Source of the DNA: Arabidopsis thaliana
Lineage: Eukaryota; Streptophyta; Magnoliopsida; Brassicales; Brassicaceae
DNA length: 64,000 nucleotides
NCBI RefSeq assembly: GCF_000001735.4
Contig: NC_003071.7
Location: forward strand, 9,913,151 to 9,977,150
Direction of reading: 5' to 3'
This document shows positions 22,701-34,196 of this stretch, in pieces; within the stretch, counting starts at the first letter, position 1, and the number at the start of each line of letters is the position of its first letter. The translations under genes and the position numbers were made by a program. Below the pieces are notes generated by a model, which was not told the origin of the DNA, did not search any database, and saw only the letters and a list, made by a program, of their open reading frames with translations.

Positions 22701-24797
22701 ATTAATATGATCAGCTATATAGTCTTTTTATTGATATAGTTTGATTGGCTTAGAGCCATCATTGCCTCATATGTCACTTCCGACTACCGACTTAAAATTG
22801 GCTTCGAACTCTCGTAAGTGGAAGTTAAAAGATGGTTGTGGTCCTTGTGGACCATTAGACCTAATGATACGAAAAGATAACAAGAAATTAAAATTACAAA
22901 AATATAAGGACATAAACAAATCATATATATAGAGTGATTTTTAGACCTCATGACGCCAAGAAGTATTCAAATTAGGTTTTCACCAACAACAAAGTTGTTA
23001 ACCACTCTCCAAAGACTTTGTGATCCTAAAACTTTGTAATGCATTTTTTTTTTTAAGCCCCAACACAAAGAAACCACTTATTTTCATTGCATTTTTTTTA
23101 AAGGATTGCATTTGTTTGTTGTGGTTATATTGAGTTATCTATCTATATATATTTGATAGTTATGCGTTTATTACATATAAAAGAAAATTTGTATGTTTAG
23201 ATGAACAATTGACAAGTAGAAAATTTGTATGTGGTTGTATAGTTAAGCTCAATTAATATGTTAAATAAAATTTTAGTTTGAATGTAATATTTTCATTTAT
23301 AGTGTTAGGTATTGTATGTCTCGATCTATAAAGTTAATATGACAATTATGGCTTTAGTAGATAATATACCAAAAAATCTTTCATGATAGTAGAAAATATA
23401 CCAATTAGAAAGATATTATATTCATCTTATTAAAGATGGATTTGTTTGCGGTGCTAAACTTTTGATTTTTTTTTTTTTATCATATCATTTCTCACAAATC
23501 TCTGGGGATGCAGCTCATGAATAGACCATTTCTTCAGATATGCAAATGGGCTGTAAGTATGAGTTCATATCCAAGAAAATGTGTTGGAGTTTTCGTACAT
23601 CAGGTGAATCGAATTTAGAACGTGTTAACGTCACATACCCGTCTCTTTACCACTAGCCCATAGACTCCCGGACTACATCCCAAGTATAGTTAACAACAAA
23701 AACATTTCATTCAAAATATTTACAACAACAATCCACATTAAACTTCTACAACTAATCAACCACCAAATACGTGAGAAGATAGGTCCTGAGATTAGGTTTC
23801 ATTTTCTTTTCTTAGCAAATCAATTCCAAATTTAATTTCGGAGTGACCACAATTTTTATGTTTTTTTGTACTTTCTTAATGTTTTTCTTTCTGTCTACAT
23901 CCTTGATACTTTCTTTTACCATTAAACACTCTGGATGAACTTTGAAACAAATTAAGACAGGGCTATAATAGTCAATTTACGTGATGGTCTATTTGCAAAC
24001 ATCATAGATTGTCCACCGACCTAATTTTTATTTGAAGTGTTATTTATTGGACATATTGATTTTTTTTTTTTTTTTTTAACTATTCTTCCAAATAAATTCC
24101 TAAGGGTTTCCGCAAAATAAAACCCATTCAATTAACATGTTTTCCAAATTTACCATAACTTGCAAAAAAATATAGATCAAACCTACAAAATCAAAATTTT
24201 AACCATCAATAAAATTTTTACAAATATTTTCAAAGAGAATTCACAGTTACATATACTAGATCTTGAAGTTTTAAAAGTATATTTAAACTTCTCATCAAGA
24301 TTCAATTTGATATATAATTTATCATGATTTAATAAAAATAACAATAATGACGTTATATTATATTGCGGCATTGTGAGTTACATTTGACTTAAATTAATTT
24401 ATTTGTAAACCAGCAAAAAAAGTAATCATTTAGAAGAATTTTTTGGTTTTTTTTTCACAAGCAAAAACATCTTTAAAATAACCACATTCATGTATAAGAA
24501 AAACTCATAAAAACAAAAAATGTTATTTATCTATTAAATGATATACTAAGAAATATACACACTTAATATCCTAGTTTTTTAACATCCCAATTTATTATTT
24601 ATTATAAATTACAAAACTGTTATATATAAGATGTTGATCGTCAAATTACAAATTATTCCTGATTACAAATTGTTTAAGAGAATAGTCATATATCTATTTA
24701 TGTATATAATGATTACAAAAAACCATATCAAACAATATTAAATAAAACATAAATCATTTGTAAACAGTACATTATGTTTAATACAAAATATATATTT

Positions 24798-24811
24798 TGG
24801 ATATATATATA
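24798..24811 (+). promoter_or_regulatory. TATA box region of DEAR3
   Basis: A TATATATATA stretch at 24801-24811 lies about 225-235 bp upstream of the start codon. If used, it would give a leader of roughly 200 nt containing two very short upstream open frames. Confidence 0.45.
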
Positions 24812-24940
24812 GGAGTGGAAGGAGGGAGGAGATTGTTTGTCTGTCCGTGTCTTACAAATATTAAAATAAAAAGTGTCGGTGAATTCTCAATCTTTGTCTT
24901 CTTTCGTCGTCTCTTTAAAACTCCTCCGTCCCTCCTTATT

Positions 24941-25018
24941 ATGTAACCGTCTCGCCGTCAAATTTTCAAAATCTCTCCCTCCGTTCATAAACCCAGATCG
25001 AAATTTATGGTTTTGTAA
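24941..25018 (+). promoter_or_regulatory. minimal upstream open frames in the DEAR3 leader
   Basis: ATGTAA at 24941-24946 is a start codon followed directly by a stop. A second upstream frame of three codons plus stop (ATG GTT TTG TAA) lies at 25007-25018, ending 17 nt before the main ATG. Both fall downstream of the TATA stretch, so they are probably transcribed. AUG-stop elements are known to stall ribosomes in some plant leaders (NIP5;1). A role here is inference. Confidence 0.5.
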
Positions 25019-25035
25019 TTTTTTTACCGGCGGTT

Positions 25036-25566
25036 ATGGAGACGGAAGCGGCGGTGACAGCGACGGTTACGGCGGCGACGATGGGGATTGGGACGAGGAA
25101 GAGAGATCTGAAACCGTATAAAGGAATACGAATGAGGAAATGGGGGAAATGGGTGGCGGAGATACGGGAACCGAATAAGAGATCAAGGATCTGGTTAGGT
25201 TCTTATGCGACGCCTGAAGCGGCGGCGAGAGCTTACGACACTGCTGTTTTTTACCTCCGTGGTCCTTCAGCGAGGCTTAATTTTCCGGAGCTTTTGGCTG
25301 GACTTACTGTTTCTAACGGCGGAGGAAGAGGTGGTGATTTATCGGCGGCGTATATTAGGAGAAAAGCGGCGGAGGTTGGTGCTCAGGTTGATGCGCTTGG
25401 AGCGACGGTGGTTGTGAATACCGGCGGCGAGAATCGCGGTGATTACGAGAAGATTGAGAATTGTCGTAAGAGCGGTAACGGGTCATTGGAACGGGTCGAT
25501 TTGAATAAATTACCCGACCCGGAAAATTCGGATGGTGATGATGACGAATGTGTGAAAAGAAGATAG
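25036..25566 (+). CDS. DEAR3: AP2/ERF transcription repressor, DREB A-5 type
   Basis: Single exon, 176 aa, which is usual for this family. One AP2/ERF domain (about 28-85) contains [20 protein letters not shown], then [20 protein letters not shown]. Val at the DREB-specific position of the second strand (WVAEIRE) predicts binding to DRE/CRT elements. Near the C-terminus DLNKLPD is an EAR repression motif (LxLxL/DLNxxP class), which recruits TOPLESS/SAP18 corepressors, so the protein should repress cold and drought genes in the nucleus. The N-terminus is Ala/Thr-rich and the C-terminus acidic. The leader has two minimal upstream frames. I recall it as At2g23340. Confidence 0.94.
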   Translation: METEAAVTATVTAATMGIGTRKRDLKPYKGIRMRKWGKWVAEIREPNKRSRIWLGSYATPEAAARAYDTAVFYLRGPSARLNFPELLAGLTVSNGGGRGGDLSAAYIRRKAAEVGAQVDALGATVVVNTGGENRGDYEKIENCRKSGNGSLERVDLNKLPDPENSDGDDDECVKRR

Positions 25567-27617
25567 AAAAAATAAAAAGTAGTTGTAGAAGGAGAGACGA
25601 GAATGTTTGTCTTTAAGATGCGCTGTTGCCGCTAACATGCGCTTTCGATTTTAGTGTTAAACATGCGCCTCCATTGTTTTTGGGTTTTGTTTTCGTCGTC
25701 GATAATCAAAGATTTTAAAACACAATTCTCAAATTTTTCACTTGTTACAAACTAGATTTGCATGATCTTTGTATTAACGAATAACGATTAAGTCCTACTC
25801 ATGACGTGTTATTCAAATATATGTCCTAATAACGTTTTATGATAACGAACAAACATGGTTTGATTCTTGAAAAAAAAAAGCCTAAGAAACTTCTGATTTA
25901 CTACTACTTCCACTGTTTCACTTTCCTTTCTTTGTTCAAGTACAAATGTCAATCTGAAAACTGAGTGTAGCGTAGAGGTGAAATCTACATTTTGTGTTCT
26001 AGGAGATCTTTATAGAATATTTACATGTAATTTAACTGTCATTTGGAGAGCAGCTAGACCTCTCCCAACGCAAATCCAACATGACGTGACATCCAAAATC
26101 CTTATGTTTTCGGTAAACAAAAGACTTAACGCATACACTATGACTCTTTGTTGGTTACAGTAGAGTGTATAGATAGTTTGAAATATTGAACAAAGTCTAC
26201 AATATAATTGAGTCTGCTTTATCAGAAAGCTGAAGATGCAAAAATATCTCAACCCGTGAAAATAATTTTGATGTGTTTAAAATTTTAAAAGTAGAGTTAC
26301 GAAAACACTCATTTGTGGAGGTTGGTGTTCTAACAACTAAAGCTCTAAAAATTATCGTAACCACTAAAAGTGATTTGATAGTTTTTTTCTTTTTTGAGGA
26401 TTTTATAATGTGGGGACAAAAAATAATAACATTTGCTCATTCGGTTTTAGGGCAGAGTTGGTCGGCAAGATTCTTCGGTGATTCTGATATTTGTTTACTG
26501 TACACATTGGCCAATACCAAAACGTGAAAGGTGAGGAACCGTTAAGATAACGGGTGATATGTGAGTCTAAAGATTAACGCAAAACTTGTGACCACAAAAG
26601 ATTCGGACACTAGACAACAACTTCTCTTCAGACATGTTCTGTGTGATCCCCCACAAGTTCAACTGACCAAAAAAAAACGAGTGAAAAAAGTATTAACTGA
26701 ATGTGAAATTTCGGTGTTTGGATTTTCTTAAATCCAAACATTTTCGTATGCCTCATGATGAGCCTTAGACGTTGAGATTTACTTTCTTTCTCATTCTCTG
26801 ACGTTGAATCAAAAGATGAAACAAAAGGGATAAATGGTATACTACTTATTCACGTTTTGAAAACATGATTCTGTTTTTTTTTTCACAATTCAAAATATTT
26901 TACGTTTAAAAAAAAATTATTCTGCTATATTCCTTTATACCACTATTGTGTTAAAATTATAACTAGAAACACAAAAAGTCTATAATTAGTTTTTAAGCGT
27001 TTTATAATTATTTTACGAAAACTTTTTCCTGTTCAATATGTTTCGCTAACAATTATTTAGTTATTCCGCTATTTATCATACATATTAGTCAAGCCTAATA
27101 ATGTTTTCCTCCGCCTTTTCAATACTTAACCAAAATTTCCGCCAAAATTCGTCAATAATGGTGAAACCGTAAATAAGTAGTGTATTTTTGGGTGTGGTTT
27201 AAACTTTAAACAAATAACGTAATATCATGTAAAACCGCTTGTTATCATAAGTGATATTTTTAACATAAGCATAAAATTCCACTATTTTTCAAAAGAATTA
27301 TACAATAAATAATCTAACTTATTTACAATTTTGCAATCTATTTTTTTTTAAATGGTAAGAGTTAAACTATTTAGTGCATATGTACCCTTTTTTCATTGTA
27401 GAAAAAATGAAACAGTAAAAGATTTATGCAAATGGTAGCTGAACAATATTTAGCTTACTAGTGCCCATTGTACCGACAAATTCAGCAGCAAGGAATATAA
27501 AGATATTTTGGTTGAACCAAAGCAAGAAGTACCGTAAAAGAGAGTACTTTGGTGGATAAACAAACCAAAGAATGAGAAAAACATTATTATTTATTGGTTT
27601 GTTAATCAAAAGTATGG
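25567..27617. other. DEAR3 3' region and intergenic DNA
   Basis: The first 100-200 bases probably hold the DEAR3 3' untranslated region. The rest is AT-rich and without a supported gene. Frames at 25978-26252 overlap on both strands, and the frame at 26273-26527 lacks known motifs. Confidence 0.5.
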
Positions 27618-29682
27618 TTAAATGAGAATCAAATACCCAAGAATCTGATAACTTAACCCATCAACAAAAGCAGAAGCTGATTCTGGTTCTGCACAAAGAC
27701 AGAGAGATGTGCACTTACAAAGGTAATCCTTGCCGCGTCCCCTAAGTTCTCAGAAGCTTCTTAAGTTTACTAGGCTCCATTACGACAATTAGGTGAAGAA
27801 ATAGAAGAAACTAACAATGGTCCATAAAAAGGGTATAACAATAGCTTAGCAAGTCTTCTAGGTTGGTTCTTTCTTAGGAACTACTGGAGATTGGTGTCTT
27901 CAAATCTCTACACAATGTCCACATTGTTCTTATTGAGTAGATTTTGCACTGGATTTAAAGTCATGAAAATGGTTCATCCTTAACTCAAGTCGATAGAAGT
28001 GACACAAGACCGTCACAAGATGTGAACATAGGAGGAATGTAGAATCATTTGTCCTCAAACTAACAAAACTTTTAACAGAAACATTCATTACAGAATAAAG
28101 AAACTAGATGAATTGTTGTGCTATATAGTCACAACTCTAGCATGATAGTCAACTAGATTAGAACGAAAACCATAACCAAAAGCTTCAAGATTTCAATCCA
28201 TGCTATCACATATCCATCACATGAGAACCGGACAAGTGAATGCCAATGCCAAATATTATAAGAAAATCTAACAAAGCTATAATCTGAAATATCCTCATAA
28301 GCCTCATGAGTCAATGATATAACAGAGACATAAATTGTTCGAAAAGCCACAAGTAGGAACGTATAACCTGAGCATAGAAGTGCATACAAAGCAATTTTCA
28401 ATCGCCTTTTATCACATGAAAGCATGCAATTCTGAGCTGCTGAAAAGGGAAACAAAAGATAACCTGGTAAAAGCCAATGACAAACAATATGATGATTATT
28501 TTAGTAAAAACTGGACTAGTGAATGCCAATGACAAACTATAGGACGATTAGTATAAGAAAAGCATTCTGTTAGAAATATTAACAGGTGCAGAGAGCTCTC
28601 AGTTCTTTCACTTCGTATTAACACAGCAAAAACTTCCACTGCCAATGAGAAAAGCAAAAACGTGCCATAAGATTTCAGGTGTGTGTCAAGCAGCTTTTGG
28701 TTTTCATTTCACAATGACCAATGCATACACTTTCATAACGAATTCAACTCCATTTATAAATCTTGTTTTCCAACAGCATAGATCAAAGGCTAACATCAAA
28801 TTATTGAAAACAAGGAAACCAAAGCCAACAAAGTTATAATCTGAAACATCCTCATAGCCTCATGAGGCTGTCATATGACTTTGAAAAGACACAAGCAGGA
28901 ACGTATAACCTGAGTATAATAAAACTGCATACAAAGCAATTTCCAATTGCAATTTATCACAGGGAAAGTATGCAACTCAGAGATGTTGAAAAGGGGGAAA
29001 ACAAATGATCACCTGATAAAAGCAGCGTCCTTAGACAACATTGAAAAGAAGAACTAGTAAGATGGCTTATAAGCCCAATGCGTAGAAGAGACCACTCACC
29101 CTCAAGATCCAGCTTATAAGCAATCTTACCATTCCTTCTCTTCAATGTAAAAGATTCATTAAACCAACTGCAAACATCTCCTTCCTAACCATCATGAACT
29201 CACTCATCAACACTCTACTACTCCACTTTATTGCTTGCACATAACAATCACCATAGCTTAAACTAACTTTCCACATTAAACCTCTAGAACTAAAAATGCT
29301 CAATTTCAATACTCAATAACCAGAAAAGTTACAAACTTAACAAACCAAATCAGATGTAGTTTCACCTATCATCAAATGAAAAACAGAGACAGAGAATTTG
29401 GGTTTCTACTCTAACAACTAGAATTCTCGATAACAAGAAAAGTTACAAACTTTACAAACCAAACCAGATATAGTATCACCTATCATCAAATTCAACACAT
29501 TTTTAGATAGTTACTCTCACACTCGTAATCATTGTACATAATCGAAAAAGAGATTAGAAACAAAAATACTCGAATTCAAACTTAAGCAGTCACAGTAACT
29601 TCGTGCAGGAGCTTACCGGAGATGAATTCATCATAAACCGGCGACGGTAGCGGCGGAGCAAAGCAAAAATGCGATGATTCAT
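27618..29682 (-). CDS. putative small spliced gene divergent from PAB4
   Basis: Tentative. Three minus-strand segments with good splice signals join in frame: 29682-29617 (22 codons, MNHRIFALLRRYRRRFMMNS..., donor GTAAGC), 29139-29100 (acceptor TTGAAG, donor GTGAGT) and 27688-27618 (acceptor TTTGTGCAG, ending in TAA). The product would be 58 aa: a basic, Arg-rich amphipathic N-terminus that could target an organelle, then RRNGKIAYKLDLEG, then a hydrophobic tail. I recognise no domain. The 1.4-kb second intron contains a duplicated block. The gene would share a 376-bp divergent promoter with PAB4. It could equally be a noncoding transcript, since direct joining of exon 1 to exon 3 stops after 12 more codons. 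Confidence 0.35.
28269..29023. repeat. direct duplication of about 200 bp
   Basis: Copies at about 28269-28474 and 28828-29023. Shared blocks include TATAATCTGAAA.ATCCTCATA, GGAACGTATAACCTGAG, TGCATACAAAGCAATTT and CTG.TAAAAGC. Copies are diverged by many substitutions and small indels, so the duplication is old. Both lie in the large second intron of the tentative minus-strand gene. Confidence 0.8.
29316..29491. repeat. 62-bp direct repeat
   Basis: Copies 29316-29377 and 29430-29491 share AGAAAAGTTACAAACTT, ACAAACCAAA and CACCTATCATCAAAT with few differences. They lie in the first intron of the tentative minus-strand gene. Confidence 0.8.
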
Positions 29683-30058
29683 GGAATAGGTCTCAAAAGT
29701 CACGAGAGGATCACGTGAGATATCTTGAAAAGAATCGGACGGCTAAGAATAAAGCAGACTAATTCTCTTATCTATCTCTAACCGTTAAATAAAAACTAAA
29801 GTTTTAACCTTTTAACCTGGGACTAGGGTTTTCAGATTTCACTACTCTTGTCGTGTAAGACTTGAGCAACTATATAATCTCAACTTTTCTCAATCACTAT
29901 CCGCTGCGGTCTCGCCGTGCTGCCCACAACAATCTCCGACTTCGTCTTCCTCATCTATCATCGTCGTCGTCAACCTTATTTATCTCTTAATTTATCATTA
30001 AAACCAAAAAACCAAAAAAAAAGCCTTAGCTTTCGTTTCTTCAATCCCAGCAAAAAAA
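29683..30058. promoter_or_regulatory. divergent promoter and PAB4 leader
   Basis: A telo-box-like CTAGGGTTTT lies at 29823-29832, a motif frequent in promoters of plant translation genes. An A-rich leader tract at 29998-30022 (two ACC interruptions) and eight A residues just before the ATG could bind the PAB4 protein itself. That would parallel autoregulation known for animal PABP mRNA; here it is inference. Confidence 0.5.
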
Positions 30059-32891
30059 ATGGCTCAGGTTCAAGCTCCTTCTTCACATTCTCCTCCTCCT
30101 CCTGCTGTTGTTAACGACGGGGCTGCGACGGCTTCTGCTACCCCTGGAATCGGCGTCGGCGGCGGTGGAGACGGAGTCACTCACGGTGCTCTTTGTTCTC
30201 TCTATGTCGGAGATCTGGATTTCAATGTCACCGATTCTCAGCTTTATGACTATTTCACCGAGGTGTGTCAGGTTGTATCTGTTCGTGTTTGTCGTGATGC
30301 TGCTACCAATACTTCTCTTGGTTATGGTTATGTCAACTACAGCAACACCGACGATGGTTTGTGCCCTAAAAATTTCCCCTTTTTTTTGTTGATTGATAAC
30401 ATTTGATATTTTGGTAAAGATCTGATTTTTCGGTTTTGGAATCATTCCTTTGGCTAGTTTGATTGATGGGTTTTGTTTGATTTTGTTAATAGATATTAAT
30501 TTACACGAATTTAAAATGTTGACACTGATTAGGGATTTTGTTATCATTGTTGTTTTTTGTAATGTCAGCGGAGAAGGCAATGCAGAAGTTGAACTACAGT
30601 TATCTCAATGGGAAGATGATTCGGATTACTTACTCTTCTCGTGACTCTTCTGCCCGTAGAAGTGGGGTTGGGAATTTGTTTGTAAAGGTATATTCTTTGT
30701 TTGATGTCTCTTATCTAGCAGCTTCTCTTTTTGTTTGATTGCCTAATTATGTATTCTTTCTTTATGTGAAGAATTTGGATAAGTCAGTTGACAACAAAAC
30801 TCTGCACGAGGCGTTTTCCGGGTGTGGGACTATTGTGTCCTGTAAGGTTGCTACTGATCACATGGGTCAGTCTAGAGGATATGGGTTTGTGCAGTTTGAC
30901 ACTGAGGATTCAGCTAAGAATGCTATTGAGAAGCTGAATGGGAAAGTGTTGAATGACAAACAGATTTTTGTTGGACCTTTTCTTCGTAAGGAGGAAAGAG
31001 AGTCTGCTGCTGATAAGATGAAGTTTACTAATGTTTATGTGAAGAATCTTTCGGAGGCGACTACTGACGATGAGTTGAAGACTACTTTTGGTCAGTATGG
31101 TAGTATCTCGAGCGCTGTAGTTATGAGGGATGGAGATGGGAAATCCAGGTGTTTTGGATTTGTCAACTTTGAGAATCCTGAAGATGCAGCTCGTGCTGTT
31201 GAAGCTCTCAATGGAAAGAAGTTTGATGATAAGGAGTGGTATGTGGGTAAAGCTCAGAAGAAATCTGAGAGGGAACTTGAGTTGAGCCGGAGATATGAAC
31301 AAGGCTCAAGTGATGGTGGAAACAAATTTGATGGGTTGAATTTATATGTTAAGAACCTTGATGATACCGTCACCGATGAGAAGTTGCGCGAGTTGTTTGC
31401 CGAATTTGGTACAATCACCTCTTGCAAGGTCAGCATTGTTTGTTTTCCGCATACATAATAACATGAGAGATGCAATTTTTTTTGTCTCTTGATTGATCGG
31501 AACCTCATACTTTTGTAACAAACAGGTTATGCGGGACCCTAGTGGTACTAGCAAAGGATCAGGATTTGTTGCCTTCTCTGCTGCCAGTGAAGCTTCAAGA
31601 GTGGTAATTTAAATAATCCTGTGTCAAGACAATATTAAATTTGTTTTGAGCCTCTATTTTCTTTCTTGATTCAATTTCTTTTGGGGTCTTCTGCAGCTGA
31701 ATGAAATGAATGGTAAAATGGTTGGTGGCAAACCGTTGTATGTTGCTCTTGCACAGAGGAAAGAAGAAAGGAGGGCTAAGCTGCAGGTAGTACTTCCCAC
31801 CATAGATAAACAACCCCTACGTACACTTATGTTTGCTATGTCTCAAGTCCTTATGTTTCTTTTTCAGGCACAGTTTTCTCAAATGAGACCTGCTTTTATC
31901 CCCGGTGTGGGTCCTCGAATGCCAATATTTACAGGTGGTGCTCCAGGTCTTGGACAACAGATTTTTTACGGTCAAGGACCTCCACCAATCATCCCTCACC
32001 AGGTACCATTTTGTTCTAACTGACCACTATGTAACTCTGCTTGAATATGGGACTCTTTCAATCAATAAGCACTCACTTGGTTCTACTTAAATCTGTGATA
32101 TAGCCTGGATTTGGATATCAGCCTCAGCTGGTTCCTGGAATGAGGCCGGCCTTTTTTGGTGGACCGATGATGCAGCCAGGTCAGCAAGGTCCACGACCAG
32201 GTGGCAGACGGTCAGGTGATGGACCCATGCGCCATCAGCATCAGCAGCCAATGCCTTACATGCAGCCACAGGTTAGTTTATAAAAAAAGGAGAATATGTC
32301 TTAAATCCCAGATCAAGATGAATCTATAAGTCTTTGCTTTCTTCTCTCCTCTAGATGATGCCAAGAGGACGAGGGTACCGGTACCCTTCTGGTGGTAGAA
32401 ACATGCCTGACGGTCCAATGCCAGGAGGAATGGTTCCAGTTGCTTATGACATGAATGTAATGCCGTATAGTCAGCCTATGTCCGCTGGTCAATTGGCTAC
32501 TTCCCTTGCTAATGCTACACCTGCTCAACAGAGAACAGTAAGTCTCTCTCAATACCTCTTGACTTGCTGCTATGTAGGAGAAAAAATAAGATTACTTACA
32601 TTCGATATGTTTGTTTTGGGGTTTTTGTAGCTTCTTGGTGAGAGTCTATATCCATTAGTGGACCAGATAGAGAGTGAGCACGCTGCGAAAGTGACTGGTA
32701 TGCTTCTGGAAATGGATCAGACCGAGGTTTTGCATCTGCTCGAGTCACCAGAGGCTCTAAATGCCAAAGTTTCAGAGGCATTAGATGTGTTGAGAAACGT
32801 GAATCAGCCATCTTCACAGGGAAGTGAAGGCAACAAAAGTGGAAGTCCAAGTGATCTCTTGGCTTCACTTTCCATCAATGATCATTTATGA
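30059..32891 (+). CDS. PAB4: cytoplasmic poly(A)-binding protein
   Basis: Nine exons: 30059-30356, 30569-30687, 30772-31428, 31526-31603, 31697-31786, 31868-32002, 32104-32271, 32355-32537, 32631-32891. They join to 662 aa, the length I recall for PAB4 (At2g23350). Four RRMs are visible by their RNP2/RNP1 pairs: LYVGDL/LGYGYVNY, LFVKNL/RGYGFVQF, VYVKNL/RCFGFVNF, LYVKNL/KGSGFVAF. A Pro/Met/Gln/Gly-rich linker follows, then the C-terminal MLLE (PABC) domain with KVTGMLLEMDQTEVLHLLES. The protein coats mRNA poly(A) tails, promotes translation through eIF4G and binds PAM2-motif partners through MLLE. Confidence 0.97.
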
Positions 32892-33604
32892 GAAGCTTTT
32901 GTTCGAGTTTTTTTTTTTACTTTGACTCTCTTCCTCTCTATCTCTCTCTCTGATTGACAAATTTTTGCGGGAATCTATTTGCTGTTTTAGACTTTTTTTG
33001 CTCGATATGATTGTTTCTGTTTTGACTTCTTACTTTTTTGGGTTGACTTAAAAAAGGATGGTTTTATTTTATTTTGTTGGATTATATTTTACTGTTGCAA
33101 AATTTTGCGCTCAGTTTAAAACTTTTTATGATTGATTTAAGTTTTTAGTTATTTGTTGGTAATTGTCAATTTTGAACGAGAAGGTGATGAAATTAGGATA
33201 TGTATAGTTCATTAGCTAATTAATCCAATTTTAGTTTTTCACAAATATTAACAACTGATTATAAATGTATCATTTTTTGTGATTACCAATTTTCATAATT
33301 CTAAACCAATAGTAAATTACTTTGTAGTAAAATCAACACAAACTCATGGACCATGACTCGTAAAGAAGATAAAAACAAGTGGTACATTTATAGAAAAAAT
33401 CTTGATAGCTGTTTTTTACCTTGTCGATGTGGAACTTTTGATTTTGTAGAGGTAGAGATTTCCACATGGATATGGTACATCTCAATATTAAGTTAAGTTT
33501 ATGTGTATGTTTTGGAAGACAAAAAAATACGAGAAGAATATTTATTGCATGCAAATCTATAGGATGATGTTGAAGAAGATTAGAGACCAATGGAAACAAA
33601 AATT
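32892..33604. other. PAB4 3' region and intergenic DNA
   Basis: A CT-rich stretch (32925-32955), then AT-rich sequence that probably includes the PAB4 3' untranslated region. The antisense frame at 33333-33599 has no recognised motif. Confidence 0.5.
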
Positions 33605-34196
33605 GTTGGATGCAGACCCGGCCCGTTCATAAAGCAGGTGAAGCACTTGCTTTAGGCTACACAATATAAACATAATCTAAAGGCCATATTTCAAACTTCT
33701 CTGTTTAGTTTGTTGGTTTAATTGTCCACGTCTAAGTCAGATGTTGTGAGTTCGAATCCTTACTTATACCTTCCATTATAGTGGTTTTCTGGCATTTAAT
33801 TTCCATTCCTATTATTGTTTTTTTGGTTAATTTCTTTTTTTCTTCCTTCACTTAATTTTTTATTTAATAGTATAATTTCTTTTTTCTTTGGCAAAAAATA
33901 CCTTTGATATTTGGTTTTTGTAATCTGTTTTTTTAAAAAAATAAGAGATTTGCTTTTTATTCAAAAAATAATAATAATTTTCTGCAAATAATTTTGAAAG
34001 TTAATTTTCATAAAGTGTAGAATATTTTACACTTTTGTTTTTGGTAAAAAAATATTTTACACTTAATTAAAAATATGTAATTATTTTTAGTACCTTATAT
34101 GATATCTTAATATAATTTTTATTGTTAAAATTTATATGAAAGTATGTTTTAAGAATCTTTAAGCCACATAAAACATAGGACCGGCCTGGTTGGATG
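33605..34196. mobile_element. non-autonomous hAT transposon with 8-bp target duplication
   Basis: A perfect 8-bp direct repeat GTTGGATG flanks the insert (33605-33612 and 34189-34196). The element 33613-34188 (576 bp) begins CAGACCCGGCCCG and ends GGACCGGCCTG, so its ends are imperfect inverted repeats of the CAG..CCGG..CC type. An 8-bp duplication with CAG/CTG termini is the hAT signature. The interior is AT-rich and noncoding, with a tRNA-like B-box sequence at 33748-33759. Confidence 0.85.

Larger units (their letters stand above)
19415..25035. other. gene-poor intergenic region and DEAR3 upstream region
   Basis: About 5.6 kb of AT-rich DNA with no supported gene. A diverged 35-bp direct repeat lies near the copia insertion (listed separately). 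Homopolymer A and T runs are frequent. Frames at 21157, 22494, 22741 and 24183 are short, compositionally biased and domain-free. The last 240 bases form the DEAR3 core promoter and leader. Confidence 0.55.

Noticed and set aside
28153..28455. 100-codon minus-strand frame
   Set aside because: It lies in the duplicated block; the other copy does not preserve the frame, so coding function is unlikely.
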